Shown one piece after another: positions 30,585 through 41,775 of a DNA stretch of 64,000 nucleotides. Made by a program: the position numbers and the translations under genes. The notes below the pieces were generated by a model. It was not told the DNA's origin. It worked only from the letters and a program-made list of their open reading frames with translations, and searched no databases. The stretch lies in the NCBI GenBank assembly GCA_027946365.1, contig JAPEUQ010000011.1, positions 1,054,001 through 1,118,000 of the forward strand, written 5' to 3'. This stretch comes from Kalmusia sp. IMI 367209 (lineage: Eukaryota; Ascomycota; Dothideomycetes; Pleosporales; Didymosphaeriaceae). Within the stretch, counting starts at the first letter, position 1; every line of letters starts with the position of its first letter.

Positions 30585-32770
30585 GGTGATGGCCGTCACT
30601 GCTCACTCAGGCAGCGTGCACGTCGAGAATATCAACAGGTCGCGTCGGAGTTGGGAAGAAAACAATCCTTGCGGCCGTTTAGGTCACTTCCACATCGGTA
30701 CAGCCTTTAACCATCTTGACTGCATCCATGCGGGCTCCTCCGCCGGGGTGCACGCTGACGTCAAGGGATGCGGAAACTTGCAGCAGTAACATGGTCGAAT
30801 CTGAAAACGTGCCTTTCCCAGGTCCTGAGGTTACTCTGCTAGTCGATGCAGCACCTTGTGGTAGCAGTGTCGGTTGAGGAGTCGTTGTGCAACTGCGTGT
30901 GTACAGCGCGCGATCCTGCAGGGGTGTTCGGCGTTTGGAAGGGGAGGGGCTCTGGACGAAGGATCAGTGGAGCCTCGCATGCGGGACGATGGGGCTGGTA
31001 AACACTTTGCCGTGTATGCCGTCGAGGAGACAAAGGGGGAGTCCGTGGTGTTGGCTGCTTTTCACGCTGGGAGCTGTAAACTGCAACACGCAGTGGCGAT
31101 TCAATATATCTGTGTCCCCCTTCCACATGTGTCTTCATCCCCAGAGAGGCTTGGGCGGAATCTATATCATCCTGTCTGCATGCCAGTGCACTAGGAGCCG
31201 CGATGTCGGCTGCAGTAGTGGCATGCCAGTATATCAGAATGGCGACGGTGTACACCTTGCAACATGGGCGGTACATATACACAGTACATGTGGGAGCTCA
31301 ATCAAACAGGACCGAGGCGTCCCCACCAGGCGCTCCGCGGGCAGGGCTGGGCGTGCAGCTCGCATGCGTACACAGCTTGCCAGCCGGTCGAGCAGTGGTG
31401 CAGTGGTGCAGTGGTGCAGCGGGCGCTGGTCGTAGACGGGTTTCGCCCCGGCTCCGCGGTGGTGTGTCGACGCGTGAGCTGTGAGGTGACCGAGCTGTGA
31501 GGGTGTGCTGAGGCATTTGATGCCATTCGGCTTAGCAGCTGCCCCATCAGCCCGTCGCCCGCAGGCCGTGTCCAGTCCTCAGCCGTCCTCGATGGCCGCC
31601 GCTCGATAGGCTGGGCTCCAGGATCGCTGCAGCACATGCAAGCAAGATGGGCCCCGCAGCGACAGCTTCCAGACTGTGGAAAAAGAGGCACAACGCACTT
31701 CATATAGCGACAGCACGCCCCCCTCCGCCCAGAACCCCAAAGGCCTCGCCCTCTCCCACTCCCACACGCCCCATCCGTTGCCGTGGCGGGTCGTCGTGCG
31801 GTTGTTGTCGTCGTCTGGTCGTCGTCTGCTTGTCTTGATCCTTCGCACCCTGCATCGGCGGATCGCGCATTTCCCCGCAGTCATATACTTCGACCCGCGG
31901 CCTCGCCAACGCGCCCTGTCTTCGCACGCTGCAGGGCTTATTGAACCGACGCCCTCGCCAACGACCCTGGAAAGCCGCGCGCGTCAGACGCTCCTCTTAA
32001 AGCCACAGCTCTTCCTTTGCCGCCTGTATGAGTGCGTGTCCAGATTCCTAGAGGCTGTTCGCCTCCCAATGTCGGCCCGCCGGCCCCAGTGCGTCTAGCC
32101 AGATCTTGCACTGCACGAGACCCGTCTTCTGCCTCACTTGGCCGTTCCGTAGCCCCCAGTCAGGCTCCCACCACGTCCACTCGTGACCTGCCAGCGCACC
32201 GCAATTTCCCACTTCAATTCGCATCGACGGTTTGCATGTACTCTTTCCCCCCTGGCCGTGGCCGTCTTCCACAAAGTCCCTTATATGGCCTTACGACGGG
32301 CGCAGAGCCAGCACCGGAAACGAGTGTAAACGACAATTACCCGAGCGTCTTTTGGTGTCAATACATAGTCTCCCGCTAGCGTCCCTTGTTCCGTGAACAA
32401 GAAACTTCTCCAACTGTTAACCCCCTCCTCCAAACTCCAAAACATCCATCAGAACCATCGCCTCGCAGGATTTCCTCGCCAGCACGCTTCCGCCTTCCGC
32501 TGCAAGTCCGCCCGCATCCACCAATCCACCAATCCTCCGGCCTCCACCACTCACACTTGGTGGCATCCCTATCTAGGAAATACTCGACCTCCGTTGCATC
32601 GCACGCTCCGCACTTCCTCCAGCTCCGGATTTTCTTCCGGATTTTCTTTGGAGTCGAGCCTTAAGAGGTACACCTTCTGTACTTCAAGATCCAGCAACCA
32701 TCATCAACCGCCAACATTCTAGCTTTACCTTTGTTCGGTAAAGCTCGGCTCCGGCTCCGATCAAGTCCAA
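30585..32770. promoter_or_regulatory. 2.2 kb divergent intergenic region upstream of the cyclin gene
   Basis: No gene supported although many overlapping GC-rich frames exist. The right part (about 31.7-32.7 kb) is C/T-rich and looks like a long promoter and leader of the cyclin gene. Contains the 8 bp tandem repeat at 31393-31419. Confidence 0.45.
31393..31419. repeat. Tandem repeat of CAGTGGTG, 3.4 copies
   Basis: Three perfect copies of the 8-mer plus CAG. Non-coding position. Confidence 0.8.
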
Positions 32771-33730
32771 ATGCTCCAAGTCTGCCACCCGACCCCTCCA
32801 GCAACAGTCCTCCCTGGGCACATGGTTGCACCAGTGAGACGGCCCGTGAAAATGATGAATCCACCCTCCGCACCAAACCCAGCAGGGGATGTTGGTGTTC
32901 TCCCAGAGTTCAGCAGTCTTAGCGTCCAAGATGCACCCTCTCCTCCAGCAGAAGAAGAAGAGCTGGATGTCATGACCACGTCTCGTGAGACGGCGATGAA
33001 GATGCTAGTACGATCGGTGCTCTCCCTGGCGAACGCCGCCGGCGAGATTCCCGCAACGCCTCCCCTATCAAGGCCCCGGACCCCGCTAGGGAAGGAGAAT
33101 GTGCCAGGTACGCGTATGCATCGACGTACGGCGTCTCGTCCCGCGACACCCATCCCCGCTGAAAGGGAGAGAACGCACAGGACGGAACTAGAACAGTCTG
33201 AAGCGCACCATGACGAACCCACAATCACCATCACCCACGATATTGGTGCAGGAGCAGAGCCCGAATGGGTACAGCGGGCAAACATGGCTCGCAAATTCTT
33301 CTCCAAAACAGTGCCAAAAGTCAGTTTAGAGGATTACGTCAACCGGATACAGCAGTTCTGCCCTCTGTCAACGGGCGTTTGGCTGGCTGCTGGCTCTTAC
33401 ATTTTACGCCTCTGCCTTGTCGACAAGAGCGTTCCCCTCACGCACCGTACGATGCATCGGTTGGTTCTGGCAAGCTTGACAGTGGCGATGAAGACGCTCG
33501 AGGACCACCGGTGGCCGCAGAGGCGGCTAGCTGCAGTAGGCGGAGTGGATGAAATAGCTCTCAGCCGCTTAGAGCTTTGCGTCGAGTTTTTGCTTTCATT
33601 CGATCTGCAATTTCTTGCCGAAGGTCGACTGAAGGAGTCCACGATTGCGTTCCAGAAAGCAGGACAGGCAGCCATCATGACTGCGAGATTGCCAGCATCC
33701 TTTACTTTGAAATTGCCGAAGCAACGGTAG
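32771..33730 (+). CDS. Pho80-like cyclin domain protein
   Basis: Single-exon gene, 319 aa. The C-terminal half is a Pho80/Pcl-type cyclin box: VSLEDYVNRIQQFCPLSTGV, WLAAGSYILRLCL, THRTMHRLVLASLTVAMKTL, then GGVDEIALSRLELCVEFLLS and FDLQF, the fixed order of helices that contact a Pho85-like kinase. The N-terminal half is low-complexity with Pro and charged residues, including a possible phosphorylation region (RPRTPLGKENVPGTR). The ATG at 32771 opens the frame; Met18 and Met28 are alternatives. Members control phosphate response, glycogen or cell-cycle entry through the cyclin-dependent kinase. The usual H-R-x-x-x-AxxxAxK pattern is seen here as HRLVLASLTVAMK. Expected in nucleus and cytosol. 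Confidence 0.88.
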   Translation: MLQVCHPTPPATVLPGHMVAPVRRPVKMMNPPSAPNPAGDVGVLPEFSSLSVQDAPSPPAEEEELDVMTTSRETAMKMLVRSVLSLANAAGEIPATPPLSRPRTPLGKENVPGTRMHRRTASRPATPIPAERERTHRTELEQSEAHHDEPTITITHDIGAGAEPEWVQRANMARKFFSKTVPKVSLEDYVNRIQQFCPLSTGVWLAAGSYILRLCLVDKSVPLTHRTMHRLVLASLTVAMKTLEDHRWPQRRLAAVGGVDEIALSRLELCVEFLLSFDLQFLAEGRLKESTIAFQKAGQAAIMTARLPASFTLKLPKQR

Positions 33731-34278
33731 AAACGCAGCCCACAATGAGCAACTGAAAAATGTTTTCCTTCACAGCCGTTGGATTGTCGGACGCCCTGAC
33801 ATGGGATGGTGTCCTGGGTCAAAATGTACAGCCTTGGCTAGGGCTTTTGTACGATAGGGAAAGGTCGATTTTGGGTGTTGCATACTTATGGCATGGCTTG
33901 CAGGAGGAGTTTCTGGCCTTTCGAGATACCACTTAGCACAAACAGACAGCTCAATGTGATTTTCTTTTGTTCCATCTTTCGACGATCAAGCATTTGTTGT
34001 GCGCGACGGGAATGCATGTCGCCACCCAGATCAGGCTAGTAGCTGCGGGAGGGGCGATCATTAGCAGCTTGCCCCTGGCGTAATCGATACGCGGCGCCCA
34101 TCAAGCTCAGACCAGACTCAACGTCTTCCGGTTCTTCGTTTCACCCTCGCTGACGCCCACGATCCTTCGCGCATACTCCGCCGCACGCGTCTGCCCCCCC
34201 GCCGTCGTTACCCCGCGCCACATCGAATCGCGAAATCACGCTTCCTCCGTCTGTCGCTACCTCTATCTGGTCGCAGCC
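33731..34278. promoter_or_regulatory. Intergenic region, promoter of Kre9/Knh1-like gene
   Basis: Nothing gene-like. The last 150 bp are C-rich. Confidence 0.4.
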
Positions 34279-35262
34279 ATGGGCCGTTTACTGGCGCCGC
34301 TGGCAGTGCTAGCCGCCTTCACGACATTGGCGAGTGCTGGCATACAGATCACGAGTCCAAAAGCGGGAGACAAACTCACTGCCGGGAACGCACTCAAGGT
34401 AGAGTGGAAGGAAGGCGGCAGTGGGCCAGACGTCGCCGATCTTACGACATACCAAGTGTTCCTGTGCGCAGGACCCAATAACCCTGGGGATACGTCTACG
34501 ATTGTCAGTCGATCATGGCTGCTGAGATGGGCAGGGATGCTAACAGCTTCCATCTAGAACTTCGTTATCACGCCGTCTGGTGACTTTGCGAAAGGAGGAA
34601 GCTCAGCAGAGGGCAAGGTCGACAAGGGAGTGGGTGGAAACTCACCCGCAAACGCATAGTATGTGCCTCGGCAGTCCACAGAGCGTAACATGCTAACAGG
34701 TGCTCTTCCAGCTACGTCAAGATTGTCGCAACAGCCAAGAAGGGCGGCACCCTGACCGTCTTCTCGGATCGTTTCTCCTTCACCGGCATGACTGGCTCGT
34801 TCTCCTCTGCTTTCACCACCGCCATGAAAGACGTGACGGGCACAGATGGCCCGAAAGACGTCGATGCCACCGTTGGGGACACGGCAGATGCCTCGAGTCC
34901 CGCAGACGAAGAGTTCGAAGTCGATTACACGATGCAGACCGGTGCTACGCGATATGCGCCGATGCAACCTGTTCCTCAGACGAAGATCACGGCTAAGGCT
35001 GCCAAGCCGCAGTACCCGACGAGCTCGGTGGCCATTGCGAAGACAAAATTGCCTATCCCGAGCATACAAACCACGATTACGCAAAGTCAGACGCACAAGG
35101 TCTCCAGCATAGAAAATACGGTACGTTTCAGGGCTAACTTATCGGACGGTCATGCTTTGGTACTCCGAGAGAGAGACTATTGGCTAACATGGGAAATAGG
35201 TCGCAGCGGCTCCTATGCCTTCAGATGACATGGCCAAATTTTTGAATCGTTGGAAAGACTAG
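34279..35262 (+). CDS. Kre9/Knh1-family secreted cell-wall protein (beta-1,6-glucan)
   Basis: Secreted protein of 265 aa. Four exons: 34279..34503, 34558..34658, 34712..35120 and 35200..35262. The signal peptide is MGRLLAPLAVLAAFTTLASA. An N-terminal Kre9/Knh1 domain follows (GIQITSPKAGDKLTAGNALK, VEWKEGG, TTYQVFLCAGPNNP, NFVITPSGDF, YYVKIVATAKKGGTLTVFSD, RFSFTGMTG). The last exon supplies the conserved C-terminus APMPSDDMAKFLNRWKD, and the segment before it (TTITQSQTHKVSSIENT) is also family-typical. Kre9/Knh1 proteins are needed for beta-1,6-glucan assembly at the cell surface or in the secretory route. Splice sites are standard. No GPI signal is seen at the C-terminus. Confidence 0.9.
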
Positions 35263-35758
35263 GGATGCTCCATATACCCTGATTCCCTGCTTAGCATAGA
35301 GGTATGGCGTTTCGGTTGGAATTGATGAAGATATATTTAGCGAAGACGACGTTATACGGTCACAGTTGATCCAGTATGAGGTCAAAGACATGTCAAGTTT
35401 TTTTGTTATTGCTAGAGGATTCGCTGCTGAGGGATATGGCGCAGCATGTAACGTCACTACGAGTCAGGTACACTAGGTGATTGAAATGCATCAAAACGAG
35501 CTCCGCATACGAGAGCAACCATTTTATAGAGACGCTTATGCAGTCATCGCACTTGAAAAATCATGCTACCGTCCCAAGTTGAAGCGAACTCCTCCTTCCG
35601 TTTTAGGGAGATGACAGCGGCCCAGTCGCCGCTTCTACCCGCGCCCAATCTACCCCACCACCCCGCCACCAGCGAATTGAGCCGCAAGCTGTTAGTTCTC
35701 AGACACCCTTATCACCAGAACTATCGGAATAACCTAGGGCCTACACGGCGAAAACACC
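35263..35758. promoter_or_regulatory. Intergenic region, promoter of aminopeptidase P gene
   Basis: AT-rich 3' part of the Kre9 gene, then upstream sequence. No gene seen. Confidence 0.4.
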
Positions 35759-37355
35759 ATGACTGCAGAAAACTATGAGGAGGTCCTGAAGGGCAAATAC
35801 CCGGCGAAGGCACATGCCAGGAAGGTTGCAGACTGGATCGTGGCGAAAGGGGGCGACAAGACAGGAACCATCTATCTGGAGGCACAAAAAAGCCGTCTGC
35901 TTGAGGTACGTTCTAGTATTCACGACAAGCGTTACAATCGGAAGTCAGGGGTGTATTATGCGCTGAGTTACGCCTAGATGCAGGATACATGATATAAAAG
36001 TGGAAAACTCCTCGAACTTTGTCTTCTGACCGTAACAGGCGCATTTTGGCTAACGGAGCAAAGGACAACGATGAAGCAGCACCGTTCAGACAACGAAGAT
36101 TCTTCTTCTATCTCAGCGGCTGCAACCTGTCAGATTCATATCTCACGTATGACATCAGCAGCTCCAAACTCACACTCTTCATCCCTCCCATCGAGCCCGA
36201 TGAAGTTATCTGGTCCGGTTTGCCAATGACCGTCGAGGAAGCGAAGGAGAAGTACGATGTCGATGAAGTCAAGACAACTGTAGAAGTCAATTCGCACCTC
36301 GCATCTGAATCAACGAGTGCCCAATCGACAATCTTCGCTATCCCCGAGCAGGTTTCGGACGACATCACCTTTCTCTCCTACAAGCAGAAGAACTTCGACC
36401 TGCTCAAGATCGCTATCGAGACATGCCGTGTTACAAAGTCTGACTACGAAGTCGCACTGCTCCGCAAGGCGAATGAGATCTCTACTGCAGGCCACGTCAA
36501 CGTCATGAAGGCGGCGTCGAAGGCGAAGAACGAGACCGAATTGGAGGCTGTTTTCATCAAGTCTTGTCTCGAACGCAACGCGAAGCACCAGTCATACCAC
36601 TCGATCGTCGCTGCAGGCGAGAATGGCGCCACGCTTCACTATGTCAAGAACGATGCGCCAATCACGAGCCAGAATTTGTTGCTTTTGGACGCTGGATGCG
36701 AGTACGAGTGCTACTGCGCCGACATAACACGTACGTTCCCGCTCTCAGGCACCTTCACCGACGAGTCCCTCGCCATCTACAAGATCGTGCACGAGATGCA
36801 AAAGCAGACGATTGCAGTGCTCAAAGACGGCGTGCTCTGGGACGGCGTGCACGAGCTTGCGCACAAAGTCCTGATCGATGGCCTGCTCAAGCTCGGCATC
36901 CTCAAAGGCTCCGCAGACGAGATCCTCAAGGCGAGGACGAGCGTAGCTTTCATGCCGCACGGTCTGGGACACTACCTCGGCATGGACACACATGACACCG
37001 GCGGCAATGCAAACTACAAGGATACAGACCCCATGTTCAAGTACCTGAGAGTGAGGGGGACGTTGCCGGCGAAGAGCGTCATCACGGTGGAGCCTGGCTG
37101 CTACTTCTGCCGCTTCATCATCGAGCCGTATCTCGAGAATCCCGAGCAAGCGAAGTACATCGATAAGCAAGTACTGGACAAGTACTGGAGCGTTGGAGGC
37201 GTGAGGATCGAAGGTGAGTCGAAATTCGGTGTCTGCGATCGTCATCGTGCTTACATGCTGCAGATAACATTCTCATCACCGAATCGGGGCACGAGAACCT
37301 CACGCCGACGCCCAAGGAGATTGATGACATCGTGAACATCGTGAAGAGTGGATGA
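35759..37355 (+). CDS. Xaa-Pro aminopeptidase P (M24B)
   Basis: Cytosolic metallopeptidase of 462 aa releasing an N-terminal residue before proline. Exons 35759..35905, 36064..37213 and 37264..37355. The first splice is placed at LLE followed by [20 protein letters not shown] because this block is invariant in fungal aminopeptidase P; it uses an AAAG acceptor after GCTAAC. N-terminal creatinase-like domain, then the pita-bread domain: [15 protein letters not shown] (two Asp metal ligands), [13 protein letters not shown] (His), VEPGCYF (Glu) and RIEDNILIT (Glu) complete the five-ligand dimetal (usually manganese) site. The last motif is formed only by splicing exons 2 and 3. Length agrees with the fungal family. 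No signal peptide. Confidence 0.93.
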
Positions 37356-38318
37356 AGCTGAGAACGGGCATAGAGAGCTAAATGACACTATTTTGACGGG
37401 TTCCCACTCACGTGTTATTCATCTTGAGCGTGACCCAGCGCACACTGCGTCCTTGAAATTTTGTCCTGTTACTGCATACGCGAAAGATAGCCCGTTTTTC
37501 ACACAGCGCCACTACCCTGGACCTTGGCCTTCGCCCACAAGCCTTGCTCCTCGGTCCAATGACTTTTACACAGTCCCTAGGCCATGCCTCTTTATCAAAG
37601 ACCCCTAAGATCCGCTCCAGTTGCTGGACATGATGAATCTCAACGAGGAATTTCATTCCCTCACACTATCTCTTGGACATCGCAATTGGAAATGATGCGC
37701 TGTTATCTCGATGCTGATTTTAGTAATGTCGGTTTGCACTTGGTCTTGGTATTTTTCTTCTTCTTCTTCTTCTTCTTCTTCTTCTTCTTCTTCTTCTTCT
37801 CCTCCTCCTCCTCCTCCTTGCTCTGTGGAGAATTGAATCAAGATTACGAGAGGTAAATGAGAGGTTACCGTCGCCTTGTACATGGATTATAGATGATGAA
37901 CATGTAAAAATGAAGAAGATACTAGTCACATCTCCCATGCTTCATTAATCTGCTATACAGCGATTCGGCTTCCAAGTCGCGCTCGCCACGGAAATTGCCT
38001 TGTTGAGCGACGCTACTGTGCCACATTCGCTCCACATTTGATTGACAGACGCATGACATAAGCCTGGAGCCTTGTTGTCCGTACGTTCCCTTTTCCTTCT
38101 TTTTTTTTTCGAATTATTCTCTTGACGGCATTGTATGGGAACCTGACTTGATTTCGACTCCTCCTCGGAAGTTTCTTTCGCGTTTCGTGCTCCTTGCAAG
38201 TGCGTTGCTGTCATCGCGTAGATACCTCTGGTCTTGCGAACGCTTCATCATAGCACACAAACCCAGGATTCGCACCGAACAAGATTGGTTAAATACTGGT
38301 ATTTGCTTTTCTTTGGTC
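37356..38318. other. Intergenic region with trinucleotide microsatellite
   Basis: No gene supported; apparent Glu-rich frames on the minus strand are products of the microsatellite at 37755-37817. Confidence 0.5.
37755..37817. repeat. Microsatellite (TTC)15 followed by (TCC)6
   Basis: Uninterrupted TTC units to about 37799, then TCC units to 37817. Intergenic, polypurine/polypyrimidine, likely length-variable between strains. Confidence 0.95.
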
Positions 38319-39754
38319 ATGGCCACACATTTGTTTCCTCAGCCCCCGTGGCTGGAACCTGATGCGCCAACAGCTGGCAAACCAAGCGACAGAGGCGTCT
38401 CCTATACTTCGACAGACTTTGAGTTCTTGAACGACACACTCGCGCGACCCATTAGAACGCCGGCATCATTTCACCTATTCGGAACTCTGCCGCTCGAGCT
38501 ACGGAGATGCATTTGGGAGTTCAGTCTCCCACAGCGACGGCTTCTCCAGGTCACGGTGGCCGCAGCAGAGCCGGCGTACGATTCTGAATATCGAGCTCGA
38601 GACGATGAGTCTGATGATTCCAGTCTCGCGCCATATCAGAACAACAATTATCTAGGGAATATTGTCAGTGGTGCCAACTACCATTTGCATCTAAGCTCGA
38701 CGGACATCCACTTGCCACTGCTGTATGTAAACCATGAGGCGAAGGATGTCGTTCATCGTGTTTATCGTGTGCGTGTTCCCATAACCCAGCGCATCCCAAA
38801 TTCCAATGCGCCACGTCTACAATTCTGCCCCGAACGAGATACTGTCCTCATCAATGTTGAGCGCAGTGAGGACACAGCTTACTTTGTCGACTTCGTGCAC
38901 GATGCGCTGGCGTACGATCCGAAGAAAAAGGGGATCCTTCACATAGCCATCATGAAAAAAGGCCCGTCCATCCATCTACCTATTGGTGAGTTCATTTCAT
39001 GCGTTCGTACTTCGGCCATTGCCCAGTACTCAACATGAACTCCTGCTGACCATGCATCTTAGGGCTTGACAACTTACACAATCGCGCGCGAGATGCTTTG
39101 GCTCACACATTCAAGGGTCTAGAGAGTGTGAGCCTCGTTCATCTCGTCTACGCCAAGTGCCGCCAATCGTTCCATAGTCTACGACGACATCTCATCGCCG
39201 ACACACCTCAAACAGAGGTGGTGCGCTTCAACCGCGCATACCCTTTGTGGGCCAGCACCGCCTCTTATTCGATTCTACCAGTCGATCCCCGCCCCGTGTC
39301 TCGTTATCTGGACAGGGTTGACTGCGGATCGGATCCCTGTAGCCTAATCCGTGCCTGGCGCACGCTCGAGGCAGCTTATGATATCCTACCGACCTCGCCG
39401 GAGAGGATACGCATGCTCCTCGCGACAAACGATTCGGACGAGAACATCCTCGATATTGCAACTACCTCCCAGGCACGTTGGTTCCGGCGGAGAGAGGAGG
39501 TACTATGGAAGCGCAATTGGGAAAGGTGGGGTATTTTCGACATGCGCTTCCGAGAGCTCCCTAATCCAGATAATGAGGAGGACCTTGAGTTTTCGAGGAC
39601 GCAGAATGCTGTAGGCTTTTGGTCGGTACCGCTTGAGGCGTTTGGTCCTGTACCAGACGTGCCGTACGATAGTGATCAACGGTGGGATGAGCGGGGTTAT
39701 GACTTTACTGCGTTCGAGTCACAAATGGAGCTTGGATTGTTTGAAATTGCGTAG
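38319..39754 (+). CDS. 2EXR domain-containing protein
   Basis: 452 aa protein of the fungal-specific 2EXR group, function unknown. Exons 38319..38985 and 39063..39754, 77 bp intron (GTGAGT; CATCTTAG). The 2EXR domain begins at FHLFGTLPLELRRCIWEF (about residue 51) followed by RRLLQV and later LPLLYVNHEAKDVVHRVYRV, then ERDTVLIN and FVDFVHDALAYDP. The C-terminal half has no named domain. Start at ATG 38319 (GTCATGGCC). 2EXR genes expand in Dothideomycetes and Leotiomycetes genomes; they are distantly F-box-like, but ubiquitin function is not shown. No neighbour relation is evident. Confidence 0.85.
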
Positions 39755-40777
39755 CAATGGTGGTTAGGAGCTATGTTTAAGATGCCCGCTGTGGTCGGCG
39801 AGTGGAATCAAGCAATGCCTAGGTGGACGACTGATTTCATTTCTTCAGGCTTTATTGAAGACCCTGCCCGTGAGTGTCTAGGCAATGATCACTTCCGATA
39901 GAGAGCGCATTACTGCGCTACATGGGCTACTGTATGATGCAGCACAGGCGCGCAGTGCTCGTAGTATATACCCGCAATCCTTTCGGTGATCCCACAGGGC
40001 GACTCTGATCATGGATTCAGTCCGTGCACTTGTAATTCGCCCCAGCATAATTTATATCAGGCCGTTGCAGGACGTCGAAGGGCTGTAAATGGTATAATGA
40101 TTTCGACCTCACAAGGATCAATCTAAAGCACTCATTTCAACGTTGCTTAGAATGGTTTACTCCTTATGACTTGTGCGCTACAGCCGTGGAGACACATCTG
40201 TCGTACCTCTGGTATTCTACAATCATAGTGTAATCATGAAGTCTAGGCTACTTCAACCTCTCTAAACGTCCTCTCTCAAAAAGCACCGTGCGCTTCAGCA
40301 TGAAAGTAAAAGAAACCCACACACACTCCGTACCCATTCTGTTTCAAGAAGTTAATAATTGCTGCTACAATTTGGTACATACACATTTCTATAGCTAGAT
40401 ATACGTCTACAACCACACAAAACATCAACTTCTTTTCTATCTACATCGCGTCGTTTCTACTTGCCGCTTTGGGATCTGCCCCGCAAATACCACTGTCCAA
40501 CCACATATTGCACCGCTGCGGTCTTCTCTACCCCGCGTCTACAACAGGAATGTTGGAACGACGTTATCTCGTTCGAATTTTTGTGGACACGAGTAATAGA
40601 AGCGTATTTGATAGCGCGGTTATGTGCGGAAAGAAATGCAAGGTGCTACCTCTTGAATTGATCCTTCAGCGACGAGCGTGCCCTTGGGAACAAAGCTAGC
40701 CTATACCTACCATATCTTTCTTTTGGTAGGATAGTTCAATTCGTGGTCATTTAAGCGGTGAAGTGTACATATTAAGG
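39755..40777. other. Intergenic region
   Basis: 1.0 kb, rather AT-rich, no gene supported. Confidence 0.4.
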
Positions 40778-41712
40778 ATGAGCGACAAGTTCCAAAGCCA
40801 AGTTGTTTTGATCACCGGAGCAGCAAGTGGAATCGGGTACGTATCATCTATGTTTTTTTTCTCAGAGAGTCTTGTTCTACTCTGCGTGTACTAATAAATT
40901 CAAGTCGAGCAACTGCGCTAAAACTAGCTGCGCTGGGAGCTTCACTGGCACTCTGCGACATCAACGACTCCGCTTTATCCTCGTTGGCTTTAGAATTCCC
41001 GCAGACGCCAATCTTGACGCAGAAAGTCGATGTCGGATCGGAATCTGACGTCGTGGCTTTCGTCGCGGCGATTATTCAGAAGTTCGGGCGACTGCATCAT
41101 GTCTTCAACTGTGCTGGCATCAATCCGACGAACATCCCCTTCGAGGACACGAGTCTGGAGTACTTCAATAAGCAGATAGATGTAAATCTCAAGGGTGTTT
41201 TCCTGGTTACTAGAGAGAGCTTGAAGCATTTGGGGAGGGGGGGGAGTATCGTGACTGTGAGCAGCATGTCTGGGACGCGTGGGACGGCGTTGCAGGGTAT
41301 TTATAGTGAGTTTGCCACGTGAGTTGCGGATGGAACTCTTCGTGTTATCGGATAGGGAGGGGCTAACAATAGTCTCCATAGATACGACCAAGCACGGGGT
41401 CATAGGCATGATGAAGAGCGTCGCGCTTGAGTATGGGCCAAAAGGTATTCGCGCGAACTGCGTTGCCCCAGGCTATATCAATACGCCGACTAATTCTGGG
41501 ATCGTCACTGGAGGTGAGATCGTGGAGAAGTGGGCGAAGGCGTATGTATGGCCTTCCACGCGAGAAGACTCAGGCTGACTAGGACTAGCTGTGCCTTGGA
41601 GAGGTGGGGGACCCCAGAGGATGTTGCAGATGTGGTCATTTTCTTGTTCTCGGAGGAGGCCAAATATGTCTCTGGAGCGGTGTATGAGGTCGATGGAGCA
41701 GTGAGGTGGTAA
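40778..41712 (+). CDS. Classical short-chain dehydrogenase/reductase
   Basis: 247 aa SDR. Four exons: 40778..40836, 40905..41305, 41382..41541 and 41589..41712. TGAASGIG is split by the first intron; CDIND ends the second strand, so NAD-preferring use is suggested by the acidic residue; [18 protein letters not shown] and the catalytic YxxxK are all present. The YNTTK catalytic motif is formed across the third exon boundary, which fixes that acceptor (second of two AG sites, 41381). The last exon gives [18 protein letters not shown] and a final VDGAVRW. Likely an alcohol or sugar dehydrogenase; substrate unknown. It converges on an orphan membrane protein with only 63 bp between stops. Confidence 0.88.
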
Positions 41713-41775
41713 TAAGAATAGTTTTTTCAGATTCCGCAGATGCGATAGTCTAATATGCGAAGATACGATTGTTTT

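Noticed and set aside
28540..30606. 688-codon frame on the minus strand as one protein
   Set aside because: Only its central part is GH89; both ends are out-of-frame sequence of the same gene, explained by two small indels.
30887..31703. Several overlapping frames of 90-180 codons
   Set aside because: GC-rich non-coding sequence with open frames on both strands, no domain, no consistent codon pattern.
37653..37938. Poly-Glu and poly-Arg proteins on the minus strand
   Set aside because: Produced by translating the TTC/TCC microsatellite.
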